DNA of 64,000 bases from Acidobacteriota bacterium (GTDB taxonomy: Bacteria; Actinomycetota; Acidimicrobiia; Acidimicrobiales; Microtrichaceae): positions 17,309 to 81,308 of the forward strand of contig QEUP01000006.1 in NCBI GenBank assembly GCA_003577145.1, in the 5' to 3' direction. Numbering within the stretch: position 1 is the first letter of the stretch; every line of letters starts with the position of its first letter. This document shows, in pieces, positions 33,267-41,945 of this stretch. A model generated the notes under the pieces. It worked only from the letters and a program-made list of their open reading frames with translations. It was not told the DNA's origin and did no database searches. The position numbers and the translations under genes were made by a program.

Positions 33267-34100
33267 TCAGCCGTCGGCTCCCGACTCGTCCGCCGAGCCA
33301 CCGCCTGCGGTAGTCGTCTGGGTGGTGGCCGGCAGGTCCTCAGGGGGTTCCTCGAGCCCGGAGACCTGCTCGGCCAGATCGGGGAAGTCCTCCGGGCTCA
33401 CCCTCGCGAGCACCTTCTTCTCGAGGCTCTCCATGAGGCCGGCGGGGGGATCACCCGGGCCGACGTACTGGAGCGCGACGACGACGTCGCCGACCTGGAA
33501 GAACGAGACGGCCCTGCGTATCTGCTCGCCCTCCACCGACACAGCACGGCTTATGTATGCATCGACGGGCGGATCGCGGTTCTCGACCTCGAGCAGGTAG
33601 TGGTTGTCGTCCTCGTCGTACCAGTCATCACACGAGGTGAGCGCAGAGGTGATGTCTTCCATGTAGCGCCGCGCGGCGGTGACGTCGCCCATCTGGGCGG
33701 CTTCGCTCAAGACGAAGGCCGTGCCGCCCTTGAAGAACGGATCGAGGAACGCCCGGGCCTGCGAGCCGCCCTCGGACCCCATCAGCTCGAGCTCGCGACC
33801 GCACCAGCCGAAGTCGAGGATCCCCAGGTCACGAAGGCTGTCGGAGCCCTCCTGCCAAGCGGGGAGGTCGTTCTGGTTGAGCAGTGCCTCCTCCAGCTCG
33901 AACGTGCCCGCCAGCTCGCTGTGATCGAGCTGGACGACATCGTCGGAGCTCCGCGAGGCCATGCTCAGGGGCAGGCCGATCGTCAGCCCGGCGAGCACAC
34001 CTGCACCGACGACGACGACGACCAGGAGGACGAACTTGCCCATCGTCGTGGCGAAGAACGCCATCGTCAAACGGCGGCGGCGGCGTGACTCACCCGACAT
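33267..34100 (-). CDS. Membrane-anchored extracytoplasmic protein, unknown function, 277 aa
   Basis: The start is ATG 34098-34100 (MSGESRRRRRLTMAFF); a longer frame reaches 34142, touching the metG stop. After a basic stretch, one hydrophobic helix (VLLVVVVVGAGVLAGLTIGLPL, about residues 22-43) anchors the protein, with the rest outside. The outer domain (about 60-250) has pattern FEGGTAF-like FKGGTAFVLSEAAQMGDVTAARRYM, the pair CGRE...SCDDWYDE suggesting a disulfide, and VQYVG-like VVALQYVGPGD near the end. This is similar in style to PknH-type sensor domains or secreted DUF proteins of actinobacteria, but I cannot name a family. The tail is Thr/Gly/Ser-rich. It follows metG on the same strand. 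Confidence 0.6.
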   Translation of the reverse strand: MSGESRRRRRLTMAFFATTMGKFVLLVVVVVGAGVLAGLTIGLPLSMASRSSDDVVQLDHSELAGTFELEEALLNQNDLPAWQEGSDSLRDLGILDFGWCGRELELMGSEGGSQARAFLDPFFKGGTAFVLSEAAQMGDVTAARRYMEDITSALTSCDDWYDEDDNHYLLEVENRDPPVDAYISRAVSVEGEQIRRAVSFFQVGDVVVALQYVGPGDPPAGLMESLEKKVLARVSPEDFPDLAEQVSGLEEPPEDLPATTQTTTAGGGSADESGADG

Positions 34101-34138
34101 GCCCACAAGAGTAATTGCCGGCGTTCCCGAAGCGGGTG

Positions 34139-35836
34139 TCACGAGTCATTCGCACCGCCGAACCGGGACTCCCACTCCTCGAGGTCGTCCTCGCCGATCT
34201 TGCGGAACAGCAGCGCCGGCGGGTCGAACCGGGAGCCGGCCTCGAGTACGTCGAGGTCATCGGCGAGCGCCGGCGTCAGCACCGCATCGAGCACGTCGGC
34301 GTCCGGGAGGGAACGGCCAAGACGCTCGGAGGTCTCGGGGATGATCGGGCGCATGAGGATGGCGAAGACGCGTACGAGGTTCAGCGCTGTCCTGAGGGTG
34401 GCAGCGGTCCGCAGGCGGTCGTCTCTGATCGTCATCCACGGCCGGCGTGTCTCGAGGTAGCCGTTGCCCGCGGCCCATATGGCACGCAAAGAGCCGGTCG
34501 CCTTGCGGAACTCCATCCGCTCCATGGCCCTCACGTACGCGTCGACCAAGCCACGAAGCTCGGACCGGAGCGAGGCCTCGGGCTCTCCCGGTTCGCCTCC
34601 GGCGGGGACGACGTCTCCGAAGTGCCGGGTGACCTGGACCGCGGAGCGGTTCACGAAGTTGCCCAGCGTTCCGACGAGGTCCTTGTTGACGGCCTCTGCG
34701 AAGAGCTCCCAGGTGAAGCTGGTGTCGTCGCTCTCCGGCGCGTTGGCCATCAGGTAGTAACGCCAGTAGTCGGCCGGGAGCAACTCCAAGGCGTCGTCCA
34801 TGAACACCCCCCGCCCCTGGCTGGTCGAGAACTTCCCTCCGTAGTAGGTGAGCCAGTTGAAGCCCTTGATGTAATCGGCGAGCTTCCACGGTTCGCGCGA
34901 ACCCATCAATGTCACCGGGAAGCTGAGCGTGTGGAAAGGGATGTTGTCCTTGGCCATGAACTGCGTGTACCGGACGTCGTCGGTGTCGTACCACCAGGAC
35001 CGCCAGTCGCGCGCGGACGGATCGATGTCGCTCCACTCCTTGGTGGCCGCGATGTAACCGATGGGAGCGTCGAACCACACGTAGAAGACCTTGTCCTCGA
35101 AACCGGGCCAGTCGACCGGTACACCCCAGCTCAGGTCACGGGTGATGCAGCGATCCTCGAGGCCCTCGTCGAGCCACTTGCGTGCGATCGACGTAGTGAG
35201 CACCGGCCAGTCGACCTGCCCGTCGATCCAATCACGGATTCGGTCGGCCATCTTCGACTGGAGGAGGAAGAGGTGGCGGCTTTCCCGGATCTCGAGGTCG
35301 GTGCTGCCGCTGACGGCCGATCGTGCCTCGATGAGGTCGGTCGGGTCCAGCAGCTTGCCGCAGTTCTCGCACTGGTCCCCCCGCGCCCGGTCGTAGCCAC
35401 AGTTCGGGCAGGTGCCGATGATGTAGCGATCGGGGAGGAAGCGGCCGTCGTCCACCGAGTACACCTGCTGGGTCGTCCGTTCCTCGATCAGGCCGTGCTC
35501 GTCGAGCTTGTGCGCCAGGTGCTGGGTGAGCTCGCAGTTCTGCGGCCGTGATGTACGGCCGAAATGGTCCCAGGACAAGCCGAAGCGCTCCCCCAGATCG
35601 GCTTGGATCTCGTGCTGCTCGGCGCAGTACTCGGCGACGTCGAGGTCGGCCTCACGGGCCGCCAACTCCGCCGGCGTACCGTGCTCGTCGGTGGCGCAGA
35701 CGAAGAGGACATCGTGACCGGTGAGCCGGAGGTACCTCGCATACACGTCGGCGGGAAGCATCGAACCGACCAGGTTCCCGAGGTGCTTCACGCCGTTGAT
35801 GTACGGCAAGGCGCTGGTGATGAGATGACGACCCAA
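34139..35836 (-). CDS. metG: Methionine-tRNA ligase, 565 aa
   Basis: Charges tRNA(Met). The class I Rossmann fold has the HIGH variant KHLGNL near residue 17 and the KMSKS variant KFSTSQ at about 330; threonine variants are usual in this branch. The zinc-binding connective peptide is [37 protein letters not shown] and [12 protein letters not shown] are diagnostic. Length 565 means it lacks the C-terminal tRNA-binding (EMAP-like) extension found in some MetG proteins. The ATG at 35834-35836 lies 21 bp from copy 2 of the palindromic repeat, which separates metG from the upstream membrane gene. Confidence 0.95.
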   Translation of the reverse strand: MGRHLITSALPYINGVKHLGNLVGSMLPADVYARYLRLTGHDVLFVCATDEHGTPAELAAREADLDVAEYCAEQHEIQADLGERFGLSWDHFGRTSRPQNCELTQHLAHKLDEHGLIEERTTQQVYSVDDGRFLPDRYIIGTCPNCGYDRARGDQCENCGKLLDPTDLIEARSAVSGSTDLEIRESRHLFLLQSKMADRIRDWIDGQVDWPVLTTSIARKWLDEGLEDRCITRDLSWGVPVDWPGFEDKVFYVWFDAPIGYIAATKEWSDIDPSARDWRSWWYDTDDVRYTQFMAKDNIPFHTLSFPVTLMGSREPWKLADYIKGFNWLTYYGGKFSTSQGRGVFMDDALELLPADYWRYYLMANAPESDDTSFTWELFAEAVNKDLVGTLGNFVNRSAVQVTRHFGDVVPAGGEPGEPEASLRSELRGLVDAYVRAMERMEFRKATGSLRAIWAAGNGYLETRRPWMTIRDDRLRTAATLRTALNLVRVFAILMRPIIPETSERLGRSLPDADVLDAVLTPALADDLDVLEAGSRFDPPALLFRKIGEDDLEEWESRFGGANDS

Positions 35837-35856
35837 CGGCCCTCTCCGATCTTCTC

Positions 35857-35902
35857 GTTCTGTGAACCGAAACCGACCCTATAGGGGCCATTGGCGTTCA
35901 CA
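35857..35902 (-). repeat. Dispersed palindromic repeat, copy 2 (terminator-like)
   Basis: TTCTGTGAAC (35858-35867) and GTTCACA (35896-35902) form the outer arms and CCCTATAGGG (35877-35886) the inner core; the inner stem is less perfect than in copies 1 and 3. The stop codon of the minus-strand membrane gene (35898-35900) is inside the right arm, and the T-rich side (GGTTTCGG) follows on the minus strand. It thus sits between that gene and metG. Confidence 0.8.
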
Positions 35903-37148
35903 GATCATGATGGGTGATCGGGGTGTGGGCCCGCCATGCCGATCCGGCCAGGACGACAGCGGCCAGGCCGCCCAGCCAGACGAGGTTGTCACCCCACAGC
36001 ATCTGGCGCGGCACGCCGGACCACAGGTTGCCCAGCAGCACCGCGACGGCAGGGAGGAAGAACCAGGCAGCAGCGATCCGGAGCCGATCGGCCAGCCAGG
36101 CGACACCGTACAAGCCGAGCACCACCAGAGCCGGAGCAGCGAGGACCAACAGCCTGTCGTCGTTCCTGGCTACGAGAAGTTGGGCCAGGCTGACGACGAC
36201 AAAGGGGCTGTACCGCAGGGCAACGGCCGGCGCATCGAGTGCCCCCACTGCTGCCAGCACGACGATCCCCACACCGAAGGTGAGGATGAACAGCAGCGGT
36301 ACGGTGACGAACGTGGCCCGGATGCTCAGCCGATCGGCACCGAAGGCGCCGAACTGGTCGACCAGGGTGTAGGCAAGATCGTCGAAACGGTTGAGTGGGA
36401 TCTGCTTGCCGATCTCTTCGATGTAGCCGGCATCGGTGTTCAACGCGGGGATGGCGAGACGCAGGACCATCGCAGTCACCGCGGCAGGCGCTATCACCGC
36501 AACCGCCGCCGCCAAAGCCCTCCAGTCGACCAGCCTGACCGCACGCAGCGAATAGACGAGCGTGCCAACCAGGATGACGCTTTCTTTCGTCAATACGCCC
36601 ACGACCAACAAGACAGCGGCCCAGAACAACCTCTCCCTCTTGACCAGGACGATCACCCAGATGACGATGGCGAAGGCCGCGGCGTCCGACAGCCAGAAGT
36701 CGTACAGCAGCCACTGAGCCGCAACGGGTACCGAGAGGTACAGCGCGACGGCTCCGGCGCTCATCAGGCGGTCGAAGCCGTGGACCCGGGACAACGAGTA
36801 GATGCCCATGGCCGCAGCGAAGACCGAGGCGGCTGCGACGAGGCGGAACCCGACCTCGGTTCCCACCGGGAGGAACGAGACGACGGTCGGGACGCCCAGA
36901 CGCCACCCGAACGGCGCCAGGTGCAAGCTGCCGGGCCCATGTTCCGCCAGGTAGATGTACTTGTGGTGGTCCCAAGGATTGCCGAAGTTGCTGTGGGAAG
37001 GCGTCAACACCTCGGTCGACAACGCCAGCACCGCGACGACCGCCGCGAGAGCCGCGATCGCCGCAGCAGCAACCCACGGTTGAGGGCCCACTCGGGCAGG
37101 TCTCTCGGCACTGGGATCGGGGGCCGATGACACGGGCGACGCTGTCAT
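35898..37148 (-). CDS. Polytopic membrane protein, glycosyltransferase-like (GT-C type), 416 aa
   Basis: The start is ATG 37146-37148 (MTASPVSSAPDPSAERP); the frame opens ten codons earlier. About nine or ten hydrophobic helices are visible, starting AAAAIAALAAVVAVLAL. The first large loop contains NFGNPWDHHKYIYLAEHGPGSL, an acidic/His loop like the catalytic loop of lipid-linked-sugar glycosyltransferases (GT87 or ArnT-like), followed by LYLSVPVAAQWLLYDFWLSDAA and KERLFW. I infer a GT-C-like membrane enzyme of envelope glycan synthesis; no closer family can be named. The stop codon lies in repeat copy 2. Confidence 0.55.
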   Translation of the reverse strand: MTASPVSSAPDPSAERPARVGPQPWVAAAAIAALAAVVAVLALSTEVLTPSHSNFGNPWDHHKYIYLAEHGPGSLHLAPFGWRLGVPTVVSFLPVGTEVGFRLVAAASVFAAAMGIYSLSRVHGFDRLMSAGAVALYLSVPVAAQWLLYDFWLSDAAAFAIVIWVIVLVKRERLFWAAVLLVVGVLTKESVILVGTLVYSLRAVRLVDWRALAAAVAVIAPAAVTAMVLRLAIPALNTDAGYIEEIGKQIPLNRFDDLAYTLVDQFGAFGADRLSIRATFVTVPLLFILTFGVGIVVLAAVGALDAPAVALRYSPFVVVSLAQLLVARNDDRLLVLAAPALVVLGLYGVAWLADRLRIAAAWFFLPAVAVLLGNLWSGVPRQMLWGDNLVWLGGLAAVVLAGSAWRAHTPITHHDL

Positions 37149-37247
37149 CGAGGCGGATTGTAGACAACGAGGTGACACCGACCTTGTTCAACACGCGCCA
37201 CCGCTCGCCGCGCTATAGCGTGAGGGGTGCGCTCACCAGGGGGAACG

Positions 37248-38504
37248 ATGAAGCTCCAGCCACTCATCGAGACGCTGATCGGGACCGAGCCGCCCATCGC
37301 CGTGCGCGCTTATGACGGATCCGTCGTTGGTCCCGCTGATGCCCCGGCAACCCTCGTCGTCAACTCACCCGATGCTCTGCGACGCATGATCACTTCGCCG
37401 GGCGAGTTGGGCATGGCCCGCGCCTACGTCGCCGGCGACATCGACATCGAAGGCGACATCTACGCGGTCATCCGGATGCGCGATCGTCTGCCGCCCCTGT
37501 CGGCGCAGCTGCGCTTCGCCGCCCAGGCGACCCGCTTGCTGGGCGTCAGGAACCTTCGCCCTCTGGAACCACCGGAGCAAGAGGCACGCCTGCGCGGAAG
37601 GCGCCACAGCAAGGCGCGCGACGCTGCGGCGGTCTCGCACCACTACGACGTCGGCAACGAGTTCTACCGGCTGTTCCTCGGGCCGTCGATGACCTACTCC
37701 TGCGCCCTCTTCGAGAACCCCCGAGACGGTCTCGAGGCTGCGCAGGCGCGCAAGTACGAGCTCATCTGCCAGAAGCTGGGATTGCGACCGGGGATGCGCC
37801 TGCTCGATGTCGGCTGCGGCTGGGGAGGAATGGCCATCCACGCCGCTCGCCACCACGGTGTCAGCGCCGTGGGCGTGACGCTGTCGGCCGAGCAGGCCGA
37901 GGCCGGGCAGAAGCTGGTTGCCGACAACGGCCTCACCGGCCAGGTAGAGATCAGGCTGCAGGACTACCGCGACGTCACCGACGGCCCCTACGACGCCATC
38001 AGCTCGATCGGGATGTTCGAGCACGTCGGCTTGTCGAAGCTGCAGGAGTACTTCAGGCGACTCGTCTCGCTTCTCGGCAGCGACGCCAGGCTGTTGAACC
38101 ACGCCATCAGCCGACCGAGAACCACCAAGCCTCGCCTTGAACGCAACAGCTTCATCAACCGCTACGTCTTCCCCGACGGAGAGCTGCACGAGGTGGGAAC
38201 GGTGATCTCGGCGTTGCAGAACGCCGGCGCCGAGGCGCGCCACATGGAGAGCCTCCGCCCGCACTACGCCCTGACGCTGCGCCACTGGGTGGCCAACCTG
38301 GAGAGCAACTGGAGCGAGGCGCTGGACCTGGTGGGCGCGGCCCGGGCGAGGGTCTGGCGCCTTTACATGGCAGGATCGGCGGTCAACTTCGAGACCAACA
38401 GGACCCAGGTGCACCAGGTCCTGGCAACCAGGACGATCGCCGGTTCGCGCCCTCACGCCTTACCCTTGCGCCCCGACTGGAGCCCAGCTCCCCCCGTGCC
38501 CTGA
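37248..38504 (+). CDS. Cyclopropane-fatty-acyl-phospholipid synthase family methyltransferase, 418 aa
   Basis: SAM-dependent methyltransferase acting on double bonds in membrane lipids. The start is ATG 37248 (MKLQPLIETLIG) with AGGGGGAACG just upstream. The N-terminal lipid-binding part includes ELGMARAYVAGDIDIEGDIYAV; then come VSHHYDVGNEFYRLFLGPSMTYSCALF (catalytic-domain entry with the conserved bicarbonate-binding residues), LLDVGCGWGGMAIHAA (SAM motif I), SIGMFEHVGLSKLQEYF and SFINRYVFPDGELHEVG. Length and order fit Cfa-type enzymes. It could equally make cyclopropane or methyl-branched fatty acids. The gene is monocistronic and convergent with the HIT gene. Confidence 0.9.
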   Translation: MKLQPLIETLIGTEPPIAVRAYDGSVVGPADAPATLVVNSPDALRRMITSPGELGMARAYVAGDIDIEGDIYAVIRMRDRLPPLSAQLRFAAQATRLLGVRNLRPLEPPEQEARLRGRRHSKARDAAAVSHHYDVGNEFYRLFLGPSMTYSCALFENPRDGLEAAQARKYELICQKLGLRPGMRLLDVGCGWGGMAIHAARHHGVSAVGVTLSAEQAEAGQKLVADNGLTGQVEIRLQDYRDVTDGPYDAISSIGMFEHVGLSKLQEYFRRLVSLLGSDARLLNHAISRPRTTKPRLERNSFINRYVFPDGELHEVGTVISALQNAGAEARHMESLRPHYALTLRHWVANLESNWSEALDLVGAARARVWRLYMAGSAVNFETNRTQVHQVLATRTIAGSRPHALPLRPDWSPAPPVP

Positions 38505-38524
38505 GCATCCCCGCGGGAGCGTGG

Positions 38525-38944
38525 TCAGCTTGCCGCCTCGTAGGCCTCACTCAGGCGCGCGGCGATGCCGCCGGCGTGCTCCTCGGACCGGTACTTCGTC
38601 CGCGGCCAGAAGAACCCCCGCAGTCCGTCCTTGCGGTTCCTGGGAACGACGTGGACATGCAGATGAGCGATGCTCTGGCTCACCCGGTTGTTGATGGCGA
38701 CGAACGACCCAGTACACCCAAGGCCGACCTCCAGCGCGCCGGCCAGCCGCTGGGTGCGCCCGAAGAAGGGCTCGAGCAGGTGCGCCGGCAGGTCCAGCAG
38801 GGTCTCGTAGTGCGGCCGCGGCACCAACAGGGTGTGCCCCACGAAGAGGGGGCGCGTGTCCAGGAAGGCGACGGCCACCTCGTCGGCGAACACCACGTGC
38901 GCCGGCACCCGACCATCAACGATCTCACAGAACACGCAGCTCAT
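38525..38944 (-). CDS. HIT-family nucleotide hydrolase/transferase, 139 aa
   Basis: Small histidine-triad protein. The signature HLHVHVVPR (His-x-His-x-His-x-x) is at about residues 94-102. The start MSCVFCEIVDGRVPAHVVFADE and DTRPLFVGHTLLVPRPHYE are typical of the family, with cysteines at the N-terminus that may bind zinc. The likely reaction is hydrolysis of nucleoside phosphoramidates or dinucleoside polyphosphates. It is divergent from the nucleotidyltransferase gene at 39053; whether it belongs to that locus is unclear. Confidence 0.85.
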   Translation of the reverse strand: MSCVFCEIVDGRVPAHVVFADEVAVAFLDTRPLFVGHTLLVPRPHYETLLDLPAHLLEPFFGRTQRLAGALEVGLGCTGSFVAINNRVSQSIAHLHVHVVPRNRKDGLRGFFWPRTKYRSEEHAGGIAARLSEAYEAAS

Positions 38945-39052
38945 GGCTTCGCCGAACCGACCTCCATGTGGACCCCGGACACGCGCGAGGAGGCAAGGCT
39001 ACCCAAACACCCCGGTCTCCACGCGGGCTCACACCGGCCCGGGCTGTGAGCC

Positions 39053-40240
39053 ATGCTTGACCGGATGAGACAAGCAGTTGACGATCGGGTCATCTTGCCG
39101 CGGCCGGTTGGTGAGCTGCTCATCGCCTGTGCCCGCAACCACGCTTGGGACGAGCCTGTTCCCCGACTCGAAGCGCTGCTGCCGCTCGTGGACGCTCGCA
39201 CCGTCGTCGACGCCGCCTTGGTCCACGGGCTGGTCGGCTGCGTGCACCTGGCGGTGGCGGCCACGGCTCCCGAAGGGTCAGCGCTGTCGATCGAACTGGC
39301 GGCTGTCCATCGTGATCAGATGGCCACTCACCTGCGGGCTCGCCACGCCCTCCGCGCCGTGGCGAGCACCCTGCACCAGGCAGGGGTTCCCTGGGTCGCG
39401 GTCAAGGGCCCGGTCCTGGCCAGCCACATCTACGAGAGGCCCGACCTACGGGGCTACGTCGATCTCGATGTCGTGGTGGATCGATCCGCCTTCGCCGACG
39501 CCGTCATCGCGCTCGAAGCCGCCGGCCTGGAGCACCTGTGCCGCAGCTGGGAGCATGTCCTCGACGAGCGAGCGGGTGAGATCCCGATGCATCACCCGGT
39601 GGGGATGGTCGTGGATCTCCACTGGGACCTGGTCAACCGGGGCACGGTCAGGCGGGCCTTCCGCATCGACACCAGGGCCATGATCGGGAGATCCCGGACG
39701 GTGGACCTCGGCGACGGACCGGTACCCACCTTCGATGAGACGGACACGCTGTTGCACCTGTCAGTGCACGGCGCGCTCTCCGGAGGCAACCGGCTGGTCT
39801 GGACCAAAGACATCGAGCAGGTGATCCTCGCGGAGTCGCCGGACTGGGATCGCCTCGTCGGCAGGGCGCACGAGGCACGCTGTGCCCTACCGGCTGCGGT
39901 GATGCTCGACCGGGCGGCCCAGGTGATGCAGATCGAGGTGCCCGCACCGGTGCTGCGCTCCCTCGATCCCGGTCGTGGCTGGCTCACGCTTGACCGGCTG
40001 GCCCGGAACCTGCCGCCGCTGCAGCGCTCACCAGGGGCGGGATCGCTGTCCCGGCTCGTGAGCAGGGCCACCCGCGCGACCCCGAGCGACAGCTACGCCC
40101 AGCTCCTGCGATCGATCGGCCGCTGGACGGCGGAGAGGACAGGCGGCGGGAGGGCTTCACCTCCTCGCCGTGACGGGGATCCGACCGACGCGCGAGCGAA
40201 GTCGGCGTACCTCCGGGGGGTCAGCAGCGGTGGGTGGTGA
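39053..40240 (+). CDS. Nucleotidyltransferase family protein (NTP_transf_5 type), 395 aa
   Basis: The protein matches the uncharacterised nucleotidyltransferase family found beside PqqD-like and HprK-like genes in peptide and polysaccharide clusters. The core motif is VPWVAVKGPVLASHIYERP and LRGYVDLDVVVD (residues about 113-143), where GP...Y..P..R...D(137)LD(139) forms the metal-binding site. MHHPVGMVVDLHWDL adds the third acidic and His region. The C-terminal half is helical (TDTLLHLSVHGALSGGNRLVWTKDIE). The enzyme probably transfers a nucleotide to an unknown acceptor, which could be a peptide or sugar. It overlaps the following GNAT gene by 11 bases, so the two are coupled. It opens the locus that ends with pqqD at 44790. 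Confidence 0.85.
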   Translation: MLDRMRQAVDDRVILPRPVGELLIACARNHAWDEPVPRLEALLPLVDARTVVDAALVHGLVGCVHLAVAATAPEGSALSIELAAVHRDQMATHLRARHALRAVASTLHQAGVPWVAVKGPVLASHIYERPDLRGYVDLDVVVDRSAFADAVIALEAAGLEHLCRSWEHVLDERAGEIPMHHPVGMVVDLHWDLVNRGTVRRAFRIDTRAMIGRSRTVDLGDGPVPTFDETDTLLHLSVHGALSGGNRLVWTKDIEQVILAESPDWDRLVGRAHEARCALPAAVMLDRAAQVMQIEVPAPVLRSLDPGRGWLTLDRLARNLPPLQRSPGAGSLSRLVSRATRATPSDSYAQLLRSIGRWTAERTGGGRASPPRRDGDPTDARAKSAYLRGVSSGGW

Positions 40241-41153
40241 AACCGACCTCCGCGCCAGACGGCTCCGCCGCGTCGCGGAGGTGCTCGGCGCGCTCGAAGC
40301 CGCCGAACCCCGTACCACCCTCACCCTCGGCGAGCTTCTCAGCCGACCCCTCGGCTCCGACCTGCGGGGGACCGTGATAGAAGGTCGCGCAGGGCTCGCA
40401 GGGCTGGTGATCGGTACCCGTCTCGATCGGCTGTCCTGGGAGGCCATGCCGTACCTGCATGACGAAGCTGCCGCGCCGGCCGTGGCGCGAACGATCGACC
40501 AAGGGCCATTCGACTGGATATACGGGCACGCCATGGATGTGGCACCGCTGCAGCCGCACCTCCGGCGGGGACTGGCCCCGGCCGTCATGCACTACGTGTC
40601 CACCGAGCCTCCCCAGCCGGCGTTGGGCGAACCCGATCCGAGGTTCCGGCGCGCCACGATCGCCGACCTGTCCGACCTGTCCGACCTCTACGGGGAATAC
40701 GAGTTGCTGGCGGTTCCCACCCGGGCGGGCTTGCGAGCCCTGCTGCGCCGGATGCTCCTCGACCATCTCGTGATCGTCGCCGAGGAGGACGACCGCCTCG
40801 TCGCCGGCATCGAGATCGTCATGACCCGACGTTGGGCCCACGCGGCGAACCTCACAGTGCATCCCGACTACCGCCGCCGGGGGCTGGCAAGTCAGCTCTA
40901 CGTGCAGGTGGCCGAGGTGGCACGCGGCTGCGGCCTCGGCTGTGCCGGTGTCATGGCGCCGAGCAACCCCATTCCGGTTCCGCCCAGGGGAGAGGTGGAG
41001 GGCCTGTGGATCGACCAGCGGCTGGCGCCCGCCCGGAGGTTCCGTGGCTACGGGCGGCTGCGTGAGGCCACCTGGAAGGCCCGGGGCAAGCGGGCAGCCC
41101 GCCGGCCAAGCTTCTTCCGTGACCCTGGCGACCCCGGGAGCCCTCCCGGCTAG
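40230..41153 (+). CDS. GNAT-type N-acetyltransferase, 307 aa
   Basis: The start is GTG 40230 (VGGETDLRARRLRRVAE), overlapping the preceding stop; a GGGGGG run lies about eight bases upstream. The N-terminal ~150 residues are an uncharacterised helical domain. The GNAT fold spans about 155-290: RFRRATIADLSDLSDLYGEYE, VIVAEEDDRLVAGIEIVMTRRWAHAANLTVHPDYRRRGLASQLYVQVAEVA, which contains the acetyl-CoA loop motif [QR]xxGx[GA] as RRRGLAS. ANLTVHPDYRRRG is the diagnostic A-motif. The substrate is unknown; in this setting the peptide encoded at 41224-41328 is a candidate. A perfect hairpin lies 17 bp after the stop. Confidence 0.8.
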   Translation: MGGETDLRARRLRRVAEVLGALEAAEPRTTLTLGELLSRPLGSDLRGTVIEGRAGLAGLVIGTRLDRLSWEAMPYLHDEAAAPAVARTIDQGPFDWIYGHAMDVAPLQPHLRRGLAPAVMHYVSTEPPQPALGEPDPRFRRATIADLSDLSDLYGEYELLAVPTRAGLRALLRRMLLDHLVIVAEEDDRLVAGIEIVMTRRWAHAANLTVHPDYRRRGLASQLYVQVAEVARGCGLGCAGVMAPSNPIPVPPRGEVEGLWIDQRLAPARRFRGYGRLREATWKARGKRAARRPSFFRDPGDPGSPPG

Positions 41154-41169
41154 CAGCGGTCACACGCGA

Positions 41170-41196
41170 CGAACCGGGGCACTCGGCCCCGGTTCG
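41170..41196. terminator. Perfect 11-bp hairpin between GNAT gene and peptide gene
   Basis: Arms CGAACCGGGGC (41170-41180) and GCCCCGGTTCG (41186-41196) with loop ACTCG. It lies 17 bp after the GNAT stop on the plus strand and 28 bp after the peptide stop on the minus strand, so it can end both transcripts. No T-run is present. Confidence 0.65.
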
Positions 41197-41223
41197 CAAG
41201 AAATCTGGAATCGGCCGGCTGGT

Positions 41224-41328
41224 TCAGCTCTGGCCACAACCCGGACGACAGTGGCCTCCGCCACCCTTGCCGCCGAGCTGACCCTCCAGGTCCTTCCTGT
41301 CCTCGATAGCGGGACGTTCGTAATCCAT
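41224..41328 (-). CDS. RiPP-like precursor peptide, 34 aa
   Basis: A short ORF from ATG 41326-41328 to TGA 41224-41226. The Shine-Dalgarno GGAG sits at 41335-41338, six bases before ATG, an unusually good site for this window. The peptide begins MDYERPAIEDRKDLEG and ends GHCRPGCGQS; the middle is QLGGKGGG. YERPAI fits the YxxP plus aliphatic leader motif that PqqD-like recognition domains bind in lasso-type leaders. The C-terminal half is Gly-rich with two Cys spaced by three residues and a C-terminal Ser. A perfect hairpin follows 28 bp after the stop. Neighbours encode a PqqD-like protein, HprK-like kinase, nucleotidyltransferase, GNAT, protease and ABC exporter, so a modified exported peptide is the best reading (inference). 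Confidence 0.75.
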   Translation of the reverse strand: MDYERPAIEDRKDLEGQLGGKGGGGHCRPGCGQS

Positions 41329-41450
41329 ACAACACTCCGTCCATGGACGCCCTACCAGGGGCAGAACCCGCAACCTGCGGTATGGCCAAGTTAGATCACT
41401 TCTCGTGGTCGCACAACCCTAAGGCAGGGCACATCTGCACCATTTCGGGA

Positions 41451-41945
41451 TCATCTGGCACCCACAGTGGTGAGCAAGGCACGGACACGGCGGATGAGGG
41501 CTCGCGACCCGGCCCGTAGCACGGCCCAGCAGGCCAGCGTCCGGCTCGGCGTGTGGCGCCGCGAGCCCACCTCGACCGCGATCACCCGGCCGATCAGGCG
41601 CTCGGGTGGAACGGCGGGATCGGTGAAAGCGTTGGCGTCACCGCCGAAGACATGACGGCCGGCGCGTCGCCGCAGATGGCGGTGAACCATGATCTGCCCA
41701 CCGGCATCACAAAACGCCCATACCTGGCCCAGCCTCGGCCTGCCGGCCGCCCTCACCAGCACACGTGACCCGCCCGGCAACGCCTTGCCCATGGAGTCGC
41801 CGGCGACGTCGAGCCACACCCCATCTCCGCCTGCCCGCCCACGAAGCAACCGGGCTACCACTTCTGCAGCAACGTCACGGCTGTGCGGATCCTCCCGCGA
41901 GCCCTCATACTTGTCCTCGTCGCCGTCGACACCGTCACCGTTCAT
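41451..41945 (-). CDS. S24/S26-family serine protease-like protein (Ser-His type), 164 aa
   Basis: The fold resembles signal peptidase/LexA-type proteases. The nucleophile motif is GDSMGKALPGGSRVLV (Ser51). The second motif, IMVHRHLRR with His88, stands where SPase I has Lys and where ER-type/SipW enzymes have His. VFGGDANAFTDPAVPPERLIGRV matches the GDxN/D...GxV region. No N-terminal membrane helix is visible, unlike true signal peptidases, so it should be cytoplasmic. The start is ATG 41943-41945 with GGGAGG just upstream; GTG 41861 is an alternative. Small proteins of this kind recur beside PqqD/HprK genes, where a leader-peptidase role is plausible. The ATG shares four bases (CATG) with the divergent kinase gene. 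The 34-aa peptide gene lies 122 bp downstream. Confidence 0.7.
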   Translation of the reverse strand: MNGDGVDGDEDKYEGSREDPHSRDVAAEVVARLLRGRAGGDGVWLDVAGDSMGKALPGGSRVLVRAAGRPRLGQVWAFCDAGGQIMVHRHLRRRAGRHVFGGDANAFTDPAVPPERLIGRVIAVEVGSRRHTPSRTLACWAVLRAGSRALIRRVRALLTTVGAR

